Assembly: GCF_042427575.1 (NCBI RefSeq)
Contig: NZ_JBHMFD010000013.1
Coordinates: 62,001 to 126,000, forward strand
DNA: 64,000 nt
Source: Bergeyella porcorum
Lineage (GTDB): Bacteria; Bacteroidota; Bacteroidia; Flavobacteriales; Weeksellaceae
Direction: 5' to 3'
Below the pieces are notes generated by a model. That model saw only the letters and a list, made by a program, of their open reading frames with translations, was not told the origin of the DNA and made no database searches. Below, piece by piece: positions 27,643 through 35,340 of this stretch (positions within the stretch are counted from its first letter, which is position 1; every line of letters starts with the position of its first letter). The translations under genes and the position numbers were made by a program.

Positions 27643-28704
27643 AATTTACAATCCAAGTGCAACAAAAAAAGAAGTACTCATCAACTAGAATATAATTTTG
27701 TTTCCACACAAAAACCACTTCCAAATGATGAGTACTTCCTACCGACATCTTACAATAAACGAGCGAGAAAAGATAATGATTTTACTCGCACAGGGCAAAA
27801 AACAAGCAGAAATTGCCAAAGCACTGGGACGTAGCTCCAGCACCATTTCTCGCGAGCTGAAACGACACGCTCTAGAAAGCTACAGTGCAACGAACGCACA
27901 AAACAGCTATTTGAAGCATCGTCAAAATAGCAAAGCACAGCGCAAATTAGAGCAGCCTGAATATTTCAATTTGGTGCAAGAAAAGTTTCTGACAGAAAAC
28001 TGGTCGCCCGAACAAATCAGCGCACGATTAAAATTGGAAAAATCTGAATTATCCATTAGTTATTCAACCATTTATCGTGGTATTTATTCAGGGTTGTTTG
28101 ATATAGGCGAACGCAAAGCCAGTCGCAAACTGCGCCACAAAGGCAAAACACGGCATACAAAAAATCATCATGAAAAACGTGGCAAAATTCAGATATCCAA
28201 CCATTTGAACGACCGTCCCATTTCGGCGCAAAATCGCAGTCGCTTTGGACATTGGGAAGCCGATACCGTACTGGGTAAAGCGGGTGGAGCTTGTTTGCTG
28301 ACGCTGACGGAACGCAAAAGTCGTTTTGAGTTGGTGAAGAAAATTCCTGCCAAAAAAGCCGAAGCTGTCCAAAAAGTCATGATTGAATTGCTTGATTCAC
28401 ATATATTACGGTCAATTACACCAGACCGTGGTAAAGAATTTGCCCAACATCGTTTGGTAACAGAAGCACTGGGCGTAGAATTTTACTTCCCCGAGCCACA
28501 TCAACCATGGACACGGGGAACGAATGAAAATACAAATGGGTTACTTCGTGAATATTTCCCGAAGCAACAAGACATCAATCAGTGGAGCGAAGTTGATATT
28601 CAACAGGTGATCAATAAACTGAATTTACGACCACGTAAATGTTTAGGTTGGAAAACACCTTATGAAGTTTACTTCAAAAAATCGTTGCACTTGGTTTGAC
28701 AATT
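27643..28704 (+). mobile_element. IS30-family insertion sequence
   Basis: Bounded by 21-base imperfect inverted repeats, left 27643-27663 and right 28684-28704, which share CCAAGTGCAAC and match at 18 of 21 positions. The transposase nearly fills the element. A 13-base inverted repeat (AAGTACTCATC near 27670 and GATGAGTACTT near 27727) overlaps the transposase start and could restrict its translation. No copy of these ends is found on the far side of the beta-lactamase, so the pair is not a composite transposon in this window. Confidence 0.8.
27725..28699 (+). CDS. IS30-family transposase
   Basis: About 324 residues, with the IS30 order: an N-terminal helix-turn-helix (HLTINEREKIMILLAQGKKQ, IAKALGRSSSTISRELKRH), a second one in the middle (SYSTIYRGIYSG), and an rve-type DDE core with HWEADTVLG, ITPDRGKEFA and EPHQPWTRGTNENTNGLLR. 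ATG 27725 or 27728 (MSTSYRHLTINERE) is the likely start; a TTG frame from 27698 is less likely. It appears intact. Confidence 0.93.
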   Translation: MMSTSYRHLTINEREKIMILLAQGKKQAEIAKALGRSSSTISRELKRHALESYSATNAQNSYLKHRQNSKAQRKLEQPEYFNLVQEKFLTENWSPEQISARLKLEKSELSISYSTIYRGIYSGLFDIGERKASRKLRHKGKTRHTKNHHEKRGKIQISNHLNDRPISAQNRSRFGHWEADTVLGKAGGACLLTLTERKSRFELVKKIPAKKAEAVQKVMIELLDSHILRSITPDRGKEFAQHRLVTEALGVEFYFPEPHQPWTRGTNENTNGLLREYFPKQQDINQWSEVDIQQVINKLNLRPRKCLGWKTPYEVYFKKSLHLV

Positions 28705-28731
28705 CAAGATAGAAAAAAAATAGAACATCAT

Positions 28732-28767
28732 AAAAGCATTTTGGATTTAAATCTGAGATGCTTTTTT
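28732..28767 (+). terminator. terminator just outside the IS30 right end
   Basis: AAAAGCAT pairs with ATGCTTTT (28732-28739 and 28758-28765) with additional inner pairing, and T6. It is probably the original terminator of the gene at 25974, separated by the acquired segment. The following gap (28768-28987) is AT-rich with no other feature seen. Confidence 0.7.
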
Positions 28768-28987
28768 ATTTAAGTTGGTGCTAGATTATTATTAATATCC
28801 TATAGAAGCCCTTTATGATGATATAAATGACCTTTTGGGTGAAAAATACTAGTATTTTAATCTTAAAAACGACCAAAAAGGCGTAAAGAACGACTAAAAT
28901 GATGCTCCGAAAGGGAGTAGAGGTGAATGGAAATCTAAATCTCAACTTTTTTATTTACTTTTACGGCGTAAAAATTTAATAGAATTA

Positions 28988-29683
28988 ATGTCCCTTCAAA
29001 TCATCAATCTTACCAAGACATTTAAAGACCAAGTGGCTTTAAATAATATCAATATCAAGATAGAACATAATGAAATCATCGGGCTATTAGGCCCTAATGG
29101 TGCAGGAAAATCTACGCTGATGAAATCCATTGCAGGAATATTGGAGATTGAAGAAGGGCAAATATTGCTGGATGGGCAATCTATTACGGAAAAACCTTTG
29201 GAAAGTAAGAAAACCATCGGTTTTTTACCAGAAAACAATCCTCTGTATCACGAGATGTATGTGAGAGAGTATCTGCAATTTGTAGCGGATATTCATAAAA
29301 TTTCTTCTCATAGAGTGGAGGAGGTAATCGTCTTGGTGGGCATTACGCCAGAAAAATCTAAGAAAATAGGGCAACTATCCAAAGGGTATAAACAACGGGT
29401 AGGGCTGGCACAAGCCATATTGCACGAACCTAATTTGCTTATTTTAGATGAACCAACCAATGGGCTAGACCCTAATCAGATAGTGGAAATACGCAATGTC
29501 ATCAAGGAAATAGGAAAACAAAAAACGGTAATCCTTTCCACTCATATTATGCAAGAAGTAGAGGCTCTTTGTTCCCGTGTAATCCTGATTCATCAGGGGA
29601 ACATTATCCAAGATTGCCCTATAGAGGCGTTTAAAAATCAATTCCAAAGTTTGGAAGAGGCATTTCAGTTTTATACCAATTGA
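28988..29683 (+). CDS. ABC transporter ATPase, GldA-like, short form
   Basis: A 231-residue ABC ATPase with Walker A GPNGAGKST, signature LSKGYKQRVGLAQAI, Walker B LLILDEPTNGLDP and switch His in LSTHIMQEVEALC. The sequence is close to GldA of the gliding/type IX system, but GldA is usually about 300 residues; the C-terminal 65 residues are absent and the protein ends in LEEAFQFYTN. No permease partner adjoins it. It may be a GldA homologue that lost its end, or another export ATPase. Confidence 0.8.
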   Translation: MSLQIINLTKTFKDQVALNNINIKIEHNEIIGLLGPNGAGKSTLMKSIAGILEIEEGQILLDGQSITEKPLESKKTIGFLPENNPLYHEMYVREYLQFVADIHKISSHRVEEVIVLVGITPEKSKKIGQLSKGYKQRVGLAQAILHEPNLLILDEPTNGLDPNQIVEIRNVIKEIGKQKTVILSTHIMQEVEALCSRVILIHQGNIIQDCPIEAFKNQFQSLEEAFQFYTN

Positions 29684-29775
29684 GAAAAAGGAGGAAAGAG
29701 CAAAGAAGAAAGAAGAATGATTTGACTTTTTTGTAGTTTGGCTTTTTGCTCTTTCTTCTTTACTCTTGTTTCAAG
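29684..29775. repeat. self-inverted purine/pyrimidine repeat between converging genes
   Basis: AAAGAGCAAAGAAGAAAG on the left faces TTTGCTCTTTCTTCTTTAC on the right, giving an imperfect hairpin that ends both converging transcripts. It belongs to the AAGAAAGAG word family. Confidence 0.6.
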
Positions 29776-30900
29776 CTAAATTTCTTTTCGGAAAATACCG
29801 TATTCTTTATACATTCTATTACCATCAATGCGTTCTATAATGCCTCGCATTTTGGTATTTTCCTTCATTATGAGATGGCTGTCCATTACCTTAAAACCTA
29901 AGCTGATAGCAGAGCCGAGAAGTTTCAGGGCGAGCATTGCATCAAGCCCTTTGTTTTGCATTTCGTTTTGCACGGCACCCAGAAGCAGCACCAGTCGCTT
30001 AGAGGTTTTCATCGCTCGTAAAATATGAAACCAACCGAATGGAAATAGATGACCTTTGGCTTTTTGTATCCCTTCATTGACATTGGGCATCGCAATAACG
30101 AAGGCAATTACCTTTCCTTCTTGGTTGGTAACGATTTTAATTAACCTTGGATTGAGGAGTGGTAAAAATCGTTGGGCAAATTCTTCCGCCTCTTGTTCGG
30201 ATACTTTTGTAAAGCCATAGATATCGGTATAAGTGGAATTAATCAGTTCAAAAACCGATTTTACATAAGGCTTCACCTCGCGTATGTGTTTAAATTCTTT
30301 GATGCTAATTTGGTGCTGTTGTAAAACCCTTTGGGCAAAAATATCATACCGATTCACCATTTCTTGCGATAGAGGGACTTCGTATTGGCAAAGTTCTATA
30401 TAAGGTTTGTAGCCTTGTCTGGTGATGAAATCTACCATAAAAGGAAAACTATGGTTGGTAACGGGCATCTGAGGTTCATCAAATCCTTTTAGTAAAAAAC
30501 CTTGTGGCTCTTTATCAGAAAATCCCATTGGGCCAATCATTTCGGTGCAACCTTGTTGCCTTGCCCAGTCTTCCACTTTTTGTATCAAAGCTTGGAAAAC
30601 GGCTTCGTCTTCATTGGTTTCCAAATAACTGAAACGGGCAGATTTTACATTTTTTAATTGGTTGAAATCCAATGGCACAATGCCCATCACGCGGCCTACT
30701 ACTTCGTTGTTTTTATAGGCAAGAAATAATGCGGTGGTGTTATGAGAAAAGGCGGGATTTTTCTTCGGGTTGAAAAACTTCTTTTCATCAATATATAGCG
30801 GAGGTACCCAATTGTAATGCTTCTGGTGCAATCGCTCAGGAAGGTAGATGAAGGTTTTTAAATCTTGTTCTGAGGTGATTTCTTTAATGATGATAGACAT
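29776..30900 (-). CDS. GNAT-like acyltransferase family protein
   Basis: A 374-residue protein of a Bacteroidota family often called GNAT-family or, mistakenly, GTP cyclohydrolase. Visible motifs are LPERLHQKHYNWVPPLYIDEKKFFNPKKNPAF near the start, a GNAT-like EVVGRVMGIVP strand, GPMGFSDKEPQGFL and GFKVMDSHLIMKENTKMRGIIERI near the end. The last two suggest a duplicated GNAT fold. Substrate unknown. Its start overlaps the 3' end of the PAP2 gene by 17 bases, so the two are co-transcribed. Confidence 0.75.
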   Translation of the reverse strand: MSIIIKEITSEQDLKTFIYLPERLHQKHYNWVPPLYIDEKKFFNPKKNPAFSHNTTALFLAYKNNEVVGRVMGIVPLDFNQLKNVKSARFSYLETNEDEAVFQALIQKVEDWARQQGCTEMIGPMGFSDKEPQGFLLKGFDEPQMPVTNHSFPFMVDFITRQGYKPYIELCQYEVPLSQEMVNRYDIFAQRVLQQHQISIKEFKHIREVKPYVKSVFELINSTYTDIYGFTKVSEQEAEEFAQRFLPLLNPRLIKIVTNQEGKVIAFVIAMPNVNEGIQKAKGHLFPFGWFHILRAMKTSKRLVLLLGAVQNEMQNKGLDAMLALKLLGSAISLGFKVMDSHLIMKENTKMRGIIERIDGNRMYKEYGIFRKEI

Positions 30901-31753
30901 TCTTCAATTTTTTTAAACTAAAATTAATAATAGCATACACCGCAATAGCCGAGAGACAGCCCGCCCATACATCGGCGGCGTAATGTGCTTTGATATAGAC
31001 CGTAGCGGTCATCAGTAGAATGATAAATGGAAGTAAAAACAACCATTGATTTTTTAAATTTTTCCAAACCCATATCAAAACAATCCACGAAATGCCTACG
31101 TGAGAACTTGGAAATGCTGCCGTAGGGGCTTCACCATTTTTCTGAATAAGCTTGATGGTATCTCCGAAAATTCCTTGTGAAGCAATTTCGTTTTGAGGAC
31201 TTTCAAAATAAAACTGAGGCCCTACAGCGGGAACTAATATGAAAATGAAATAATAAAGTAAAAACGAACTAAGCAGATGAAAACCAAAAGATGCTATCTT
31301 ATCGGGAATTTTGGTGTAAACCCAATACAATACCCAAAGTGGCATCAGATAATACCAAAAATACCCGAAGAACATCAGCTCGCTAAACCACGCCATTGGG
31401 AAAACTTCCGAAAATCGCTCGGCAGGTTGGAAACCAAATAAAAGATGGTCTAAGTGTATTAGCCAAGGGTCTATCTCTGGGCGAAAGAGTAGATTGAGTG
31501 TAGCCGTTTCCTTGTATAAAACGGTAAGTGCGGCATAAAGACTTAGAACGGAGAACAATTGGAAATGCCTAGGCAACAAAAAGGGCTTTAGCCCTTTCTG
31601 CAAAATGAATATTCCGATAAATACTAAGATGCTCAGCCCTCGTTCAGCAAAGAAAAGATGGGTGGCTCCTTTCCAAATAATGATACCACTTGTGAGGATA
31701 AAATACCCAATGAAAGGTATCCATAGTTGATGATTCTTCAAATATTTTTTCAA
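30884..31753 (-). CDS. PAP2-family membrane phosphatase/inositolphosphotransferase-like
   Basis: A 289-residue integral membrane protein with about six hydrophobic segments and PAP2-type catalytic elements: AAFPSSHVGISW (the SGH-like motif) and KAHYAADVWAGC (the final His-Asp motif). PAP2 enzymes dephosphorylate lipid phosphates or transfer phosphoinositol heads. The early half and HLDHLLFGFQPAERF resemble the inositolphosphotransferase subgroup. It is translationally linked to the GNAT-like gene. Confidence 0.82.
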   Translation of the reverse strand: MKKYLKNHQLWIPFIGYFILTSGIIIWKGATHLFFAERGLSILVFIGIFILQKGLKPFLLPRHFQLFSVLSLYAALTVLYKETATLNLLFRPEIDPWLIHLDHLLFGFQPAERFSEVFPMAWFSELMFFGYFWYYLMPLWVLYWVYTKIPDKIASFGFHLLSSFLLYYFIFILVPAVGPQFYFESPQNEIASQGIFGDTIKLIQKNGEAPTAAFPSSHVGISWIVLIWVWKNLKNQWLFLLPFIILLMTATVYIKAHYAADVWAGCLSAIAVYAIINFSLKKLKNVYHH

Positions 31754-31836
31754 TTATAGGTTTGAAATAAAGATAAAGAGCAGAGAGCGTGGTTTTTCTC
31801 TTCTTTTTCTGTACTTTCCTGAGAATGATATTCAGT

Positions 31837-32943
31837 TTAGCTGATTACCCTTACCATTGCTTTGATGCTGATGAGTTTTTGCATCAGTTCTTCGCGGGTA
31901 TTGGCAAGTACATTGATGTGTCCCATCTTTCTTCCTGGTTTGGTTTCGGTTTTACCATAGAGGTGGATGTAGGTCTGGGGCAATTGGAGTACATCTTCTA
32001 AGCCTTCGTATTTCACTTTCCCTGTGAAGCCATCTTCGCCCACCAGATTGAGCATTCCCGAAAAGCCACAGAAATCGGTATCTGCCAAAGGAAGATTTTT
32101 CACGACACGGTAGAATTGCTCAAACTGAGAGTTGCTATTGCCTTCTTGGCTCTGATGTCCCGAATTGTGCAGGCGAGGAGCCGTTTCATTCACCCAAACT
32201 TTCCCTTCTTTATCCAAAAATAGTTCTATGGCAAATAACCCTGCCGACTGTGCCGCGGAGATGAATTTCTGGGCAATTTCATCTATCTGCTGTTGTACAG
32301 CGTTGGAGATTTGAGTAGGGCAGATGTTAAAGTCTAATAGGTTGAGTTTTGGGTCGGCTACCATTTCCGTTACGGGGAAGGTTTTTATATCTCCTCTGTC
32401 GTTTTTTGCGATAATCACGGAAAGTTCTTTATCAATATCCACCAAAGATTCTAAGACCGATGGAGCGTCCCAGAGGTTCTCTAAATCGGCTTCGGTTCTG
32501 ATGACTTGTACGCCCTTGCCATCATAGCCTCCCGTATTGAGTTTTTGCACAAAGGGCAATGGGAAGCAGGCTTCGGATTTATTCTGAATAATCTGGAAAT
32601 CGGGGCTAGGGATATGGTTTTCTGCATAGAATTGCTTCTGCAAAATCTTCTGCTGAATGGTCTTGATGATGCTGGCACTTGGCACCACGCGTACGCCCTG
32701 TGCTTCAAGGTCCGCAAGGGCATCGGCATTGATGTGTTCTATCTCTATGGTGAGTACATCTTTATCTTTTCCGAAATCTATTACGGTTTGATAATCATTG
32801 AAATCCCCTTGTGTAAAACGAGAAATATAAGCACACGAGCAATCTGCGGTGGGGTCTAAGACATAAAACTCATCATCGTATTTTAAGGCTTCTTGGATGA
32901 ACATTCTTCCCAATTGCCCGCCTCCGAGTATTCCTATTTTCAT
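31837..32943 (-). CDS. purK: 5-(carboxyamino)imidazole ribonucleotide synthase
   Basis: A 368-residue ATP-grasp enzyme of purine synthesis. The N-terminus is MKIGILGGGQLGRMFIQEA. ATP-grasp motifs follow: VQKLNTGGYDGKGVQVI, then the Mg site in VWVNETAPRLHNSGHQS. Length is standard. The gene is alone; a minus-strand TACCTTTG box (32974-32981) serves as its likely -7 element. It marks the left edge of the degraded accessory patch. Confidence 0.95.
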   Translation of the reverse strand: MKIGILGGGQLGRMFIQEALKYDDEFYVLDPTADCSCAYISRFTQGDFNDYQTVIDFGKDKDVLTIEIEHINADALADLEAQGVRVVPSASIIKTIQQKILQKQFYAENHIPSPDFQIIQNKSEACFPLPFVQKLNTGGYDGKGVQVIRTEADLENLWDAPSVLESLVDIDKELSVIIAKNDRGDIKTFPVTEMVADPKLNLLDFNICPTQISNAVQQQIDEIAQKFISAAQSAGLFAIELFLDKEGKVWVNETAPRLHNSGHQSQEGNSNSQFEQFYRVVKNLPLADTDFCGFSGMLNLVGEDGFTGKVKYEGLEDVLQLPQTYIHLYGKTETKPGRKMGHINVLANTREELMQKLISIKAMVRVIS

Positions 32944-33086
32944 TATTCAGTAGTTTTAAAAAGCGTTGAATGGCAAAGGTAATAAAAGAAATTTTAGATT
33001 TGAAATTATAAGTTTTAAATGTTTAGGGAGTATCTAATGTGTTATTAAAGGTTTTTAAAGTAGTTGGTTTCATTTTTTTTTAAAAT

Positions 33087-33123
33087 AAAAATTAATAATA
33101 ATTCTAATTACACACTAAGAAAA
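33087..33123. repeat. 37-base direct repeat, copy 1
   Basis: Exact copy of 34720-34756. On the minus strand it follows an HlyD stub. A lone ATG lies just past it, but no leader-type peptide is encoded here. The rest of 32944-33207 is AT-rich and otherwise empty. Confidence 0.9.
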
Positions 33124-33207
33124 ATATTGTACGCGTATTGTTTTATTTTTCTCACCGCAAATTCATACAAAATTTTCCAGAGAAAAAAAATATATTTTAA
33201 CATAAAT

Positions 33208-33429
33208 TTAACACTCTGCATAATCTCCTTTGCTAATATTTTGATTATTTTTCTCTAAATAGTTTTTAATCACTCTGCCACTGACTACGGCGGAGATGCC
33301 GGTGTTTTCCTTTGCAGAACGGACTATGCCACTGGGCGATGTAGAAACAGGGATTTTAATAACAGGCAAGGCTATAAGTACAGAGATAATAAACCCCAAT
33401 AGCCCGATGTATATGGAACGACTATGCAT
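33208..33429 (-). pseudogene. HlyD-family membrane-fusion protein, N-terminal stub
   Basis: 73 residues that match only the start of HlyD-type export adaptors: a membrane helix (IYIGLLGFIISVLIALP) and the beta-domain start IPVSTSPSGIVRSAKENTGISAVVSGRVIKN...KGD, which then ends abruptly. Intact HlyD proteins are around 400 residues. Such adaptors work with peptidase-ABC exporters of double-glycine peptides, which fits the neighbouring peptide genes. No exporter ATPase remains in the window. Confidence 0.75.
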
Positions 33430-33494
33430 ATAATGACATTATAAAAAGCGTAATCTCTATGATGATGGAGATGAGAAATTGTAGCATAATCTAT

Positions 33495-33620
33495 TTAACA
33501 AGATTTACAATCTATACCTGTGAATCCTTCCCAAAAACCTATGCAGAACCAATAGATTTCTTCCCAAAATATAATGGCTAAAATTAGTATAGCAATGTAA
33601 ATGTAATGTTTTCTTTTTAT
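33495..33620 (-). CDS. possible 41-residue membrane peptide
   Basis: A frame of one hydrophobic helix (YIYIAILILAIIFW) and a Trp/Cys-rich tail ending GIDCKSC. It overlaps the CPBP stop codon by 3 bases. The only in-frame start is ATA, which is very rare, so it may not be translated. The position before an HlyD stub parallels the small peptide at 34912. Confidence 0.3.
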   Translation of the reverse strand: MKRKHYIYIAILILAIIFWEEIYWFCIGFWEGFTGIDCKSC

Positions 33621-34297
33621 TTAGTTATAAATTTGATTATTATAGGTAAAGACACTAGGATATTGTGAAATGAATGGGCGAAAATGGAGTAGCCTATTCC
33701 AAATCTTAATCTTATGTACGATAAATAATATCCAATGATTAAGGTAAAGAGTAGCATTAAGGAAGGGACAAAAGCATTGTAACTAAAATTATAATTTCCA
33801 AAATGAATTGTACAGAAAAAAAGGGATGAAAAATGAATAAGTAATAATTTGTTTTTAGTTAAAAAAGAGTATATATGATGATACCTATATGTCAATAGGT
33901 ATATGGAAAATATTACGATGAAAAATATAGCAATGTAGCCTATATATTCATAGTTAATAAGATATTTTCTTGTAAAAGAATATGCAAAAAGAGCAAAAGT
34001 TGATACTGAAATTATCAAGTTAGTTTTGCTAACTACCAGTGGTAATCTAAAAATTAATTCTTCAAGTATTGGAGCGATTAGGCAGATGAAAAGAATTTTA
34101 CCTATGGTAGTTGGTTTTATTCCTTTCCCAACCTCGGAAGCTGATATATTTAATAAAGAAGCAATAATAAGTATTGAAAGAAGTAAAAGCAGTATTATAA
34201 AATATTTAGAAACAATAAACTTGATGTTTCCAAAAATACTAAATGTGTGTTCTTCTATTATTCCTTTGTATAAAAAATTAGTAATATGTTTTAACAT
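33617..34297 (-). CDS. CPBP-family intramembrane protease
   Basis: A 226-residue, very hydrophobic protein with about seven membrane helices. CPBP (Abi) active-site motifs are present: EELIFRLPLV (EExxxR-like), a His in FFCTIHFGNYNF and HSFHNILV at the end. This family includes CAAX-type proteases and bacteriocin self-immunity or maturation proteins. It lies directly after a double-glycine peptide gene on the same strand, so a role in processing or immunity is plausible. ATG 34297 is preferred over the frame's first ATG at 34318. Confidence 0.75.
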   Translation of the reverse strand: MLKHITNFLYKGIIEEHTFSIFGNIKFIVSKYFIILLLLLSILIIASLLNISASEVGKGIKPTTIGKILFICLIAPILEELIFRLPLVVSKTNLIISVSTFALFAYSFTRKYLINYEYIGYIAIFFIVIFSIYLLTYRYHHIYSFLTKNKLLLIHFSSLFFCTIHFGNYNFSYNAFVPSLMLLFTLIIGYYLSYIRLRFGIGYSIFAHSFHNILVSLPIIIKFITK

Positions 34298-34313
34298 AAT
34301 TAAATAATGATAA

Positions 34314-34349
34314 CACAATCCTTTTAGAATATATAAGGATTGTTTTTTT
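34314..34349 (+). terminator. hairpin with T run on the plus strand
   Basis: CAATCCTT/AAGGATTG (34316-34323 and 34335-34342), then T7 on the plus strand. The genes here run leftward, so on their strand the hairpin has an A run before it and no T run after it. It may attenuate or stabilise the transcript between the peptide and CPBP genes. Confidence 0.5.
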
Positions 34350-34361
34350 AAAATTTTTTAT

Positions 34362-34532
34362 TTAGTCAAACCAGCCTGTGATAGTATCCCATCCATCATT
34401 AACCATTGTTGCAATATCAATACCGACATTTTCAATGAAATTGCCAAGCTTTTTCCCAGCAGATCTACATCCACAAGGTTTTTTAGCTCCTCCTTCGATA
34501 CACAATAGTTCAGTATAAGTTAAATTTGTCAT
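34362..34532 (-). CDS. double-glycine leader peptide (bacteriocin-like)
   Basis: A 56-residue precursor. The leader MTNLTYTELLCIEGG ends in GG, the cleavage site of peptidase-ABC exporters, with the usual E-L-x-x-I-x-GG pattern. The predicted mature peptide (about 41 residues) begins AKKPCGC, has two cysteines and a basic stretch RSAGKKLGNFIENVG, and ends DTITGWFD. I take ATG 34532; the longer frame from 34601 has 23 unrelated residues. No family of mature bacteriocins is recognised. It is followed by the CPBP gene. Confidence 0.7.
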   Translation of the reverse strand: MTNLTYTELLCIEGGAKKPCGCRSAGKKLGNFIENVGIDIATMVNDGWDTITGWFD

Positions 34533-34564
34533 AAGTATATATTTAATTAATCTGTTAAACCATC

Positions 34565-34705
34565 TCAAACACCAGCACAAAATTCTGTGACACAGTTCCA
34601 AGTATCTTCTAATTTTGTTTGTACTTTTTTCTAATCTACTTTTGGAAGTCTTCTTCCTCCATCAATGCTTGCTAACTCTTCGGTATTTAATGATTCCAAA
34701 TTCAT
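34565..34705 (-). pseudogene. second double-glycine peptide, split by an in-frame TAG
   Basis: ATG 34705 gives MNLESLNTEELASIDGG, a textbook leader, then RRLPKVD and TAG (34631-34633). The same frame continues for 21 codons (KKVQTK...CVTEFCAGV) before TGA at 34565-34567. A 46-residue product broken by one amber codon is the simplest reading; a 24-residue peptide is the alternative. A TAAATTTG box (34713-34720, minus) lies just upstream. Confidence 0.6.
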
Positions 34706-34719
34706 TTTTTTGCAAATTT

Positions 34720-34756
34720 AAAAATTAATAATAATTCTAATTACACACTAAGAAAA
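34720..34756. repeat. 37-base direct repeat, copy 2
   Basis: Identical to 33087-33123. It separates an HlyD stub from the start of the amber-interrupted peptide gene and overlaps the presumed promoter. Confidence 0.9.
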
Positions 34757-34915
34757 CATAAACTCTACCATTAACCATTGCAGAAATAGGAATATTCTCT
34801 TGTGAGGCACGAACTATCCCACGAGCCGATGTAGAAACAGGGATTTTGATTAGAGGTAATGAAGATATTGTAGAAAAAATAAAAAAATGATAAAAATATA
34901 AATTTTACTTTTCAC
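34737..34915 (-). pseudogene. second HlyD N-terminal stub, frameshifted
   Basis: The minus strand reads SSLPLIKIPVSTSARGIVRA, then SQENIPISAMVNGRV, close to the stub at 33208-33429. It then runs into the 37-base repeat and stops (TAG at 34737-34739). The membrane-helix part is in a different frame through a T-rich stretch, from GTG 34915 (VKSKIYIFIIFLFF), so a frameshift separates the two. It is a remnant. Confidence 0.65.
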
Positions 34916-35058
34916 AGAAGTGTTTTAATTAAGTTTTTTATGTGTTCAAAAAAAATATCTATATCAAAATGAAGAAACTTTGCAATAATGATACATCCTA
35001 TAAAAACTACTAAATATTTGAAAATTATTTTTAGATTATTTTTTAAATTCATAAACAT
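34912..35058 (-). CDS. possible 48-residue membrane peptide
   Basis: ATG 35058 (or 35052) encodes one hydrophobic helix (YLVVFIGCIIIAKFL) with basic ends. Its stop overlaps the GTG of the second HlyD stub, an arrangement typical of coupled genes. It could be an immunity-type peptide; no family is recognised. Confidence 0.4.
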   Translation of the reverse strand: MFMNLKNNLKIIFKYLVVFIGCIIIAKFLHFDIDIFFEHIKNLIKTLL

Positions 35059-35070
35059 TACGATTATTTT

Positions 35071-35340
35071 TTAATTTAATACTATCTTTTTTAGTTCATT
35101 ATACATATCACAATGATTAGTTATGTCATTAATGGATATTACTTGTTCCCCTAATATAAGTCCTTTTTTGCTTGCTTCTGAATTATCAATAATATACTTT
35201 ATTAAAATTTTATCTTTTTCTTGGGTCAAATTAAATCCATATTTATTGAACTTAAAGTTTTTTCTATGATTGTTGCTTATATTTAAAATGTTAGATTTCC
35301 AATCCAAAAATATGATGTTCCCCAAATTTAGACCACAGTT
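35071..35340 (-). pseudogene. C-terminal fragment of a PDZ-containing aspartyl protease-like protein
   Basis: About 88 residues. LNLGNIIFLDWKSNILNIS resembles the end of a retropepsin-like domain (GN-F--DW). IIDNSEASKKGLILGEQVISINDI resembles a PDZ domain. The N-terminal catalytic part is missing and the frame runs into the IS3 remnant at its 5' end. Confidence 0.5.

Noticed and set aside
26544..28704. Composite transposon carrying the beta-lactamase
   Set aside because: No second IS end with CCAAGTGCAAC is found left of the gene.
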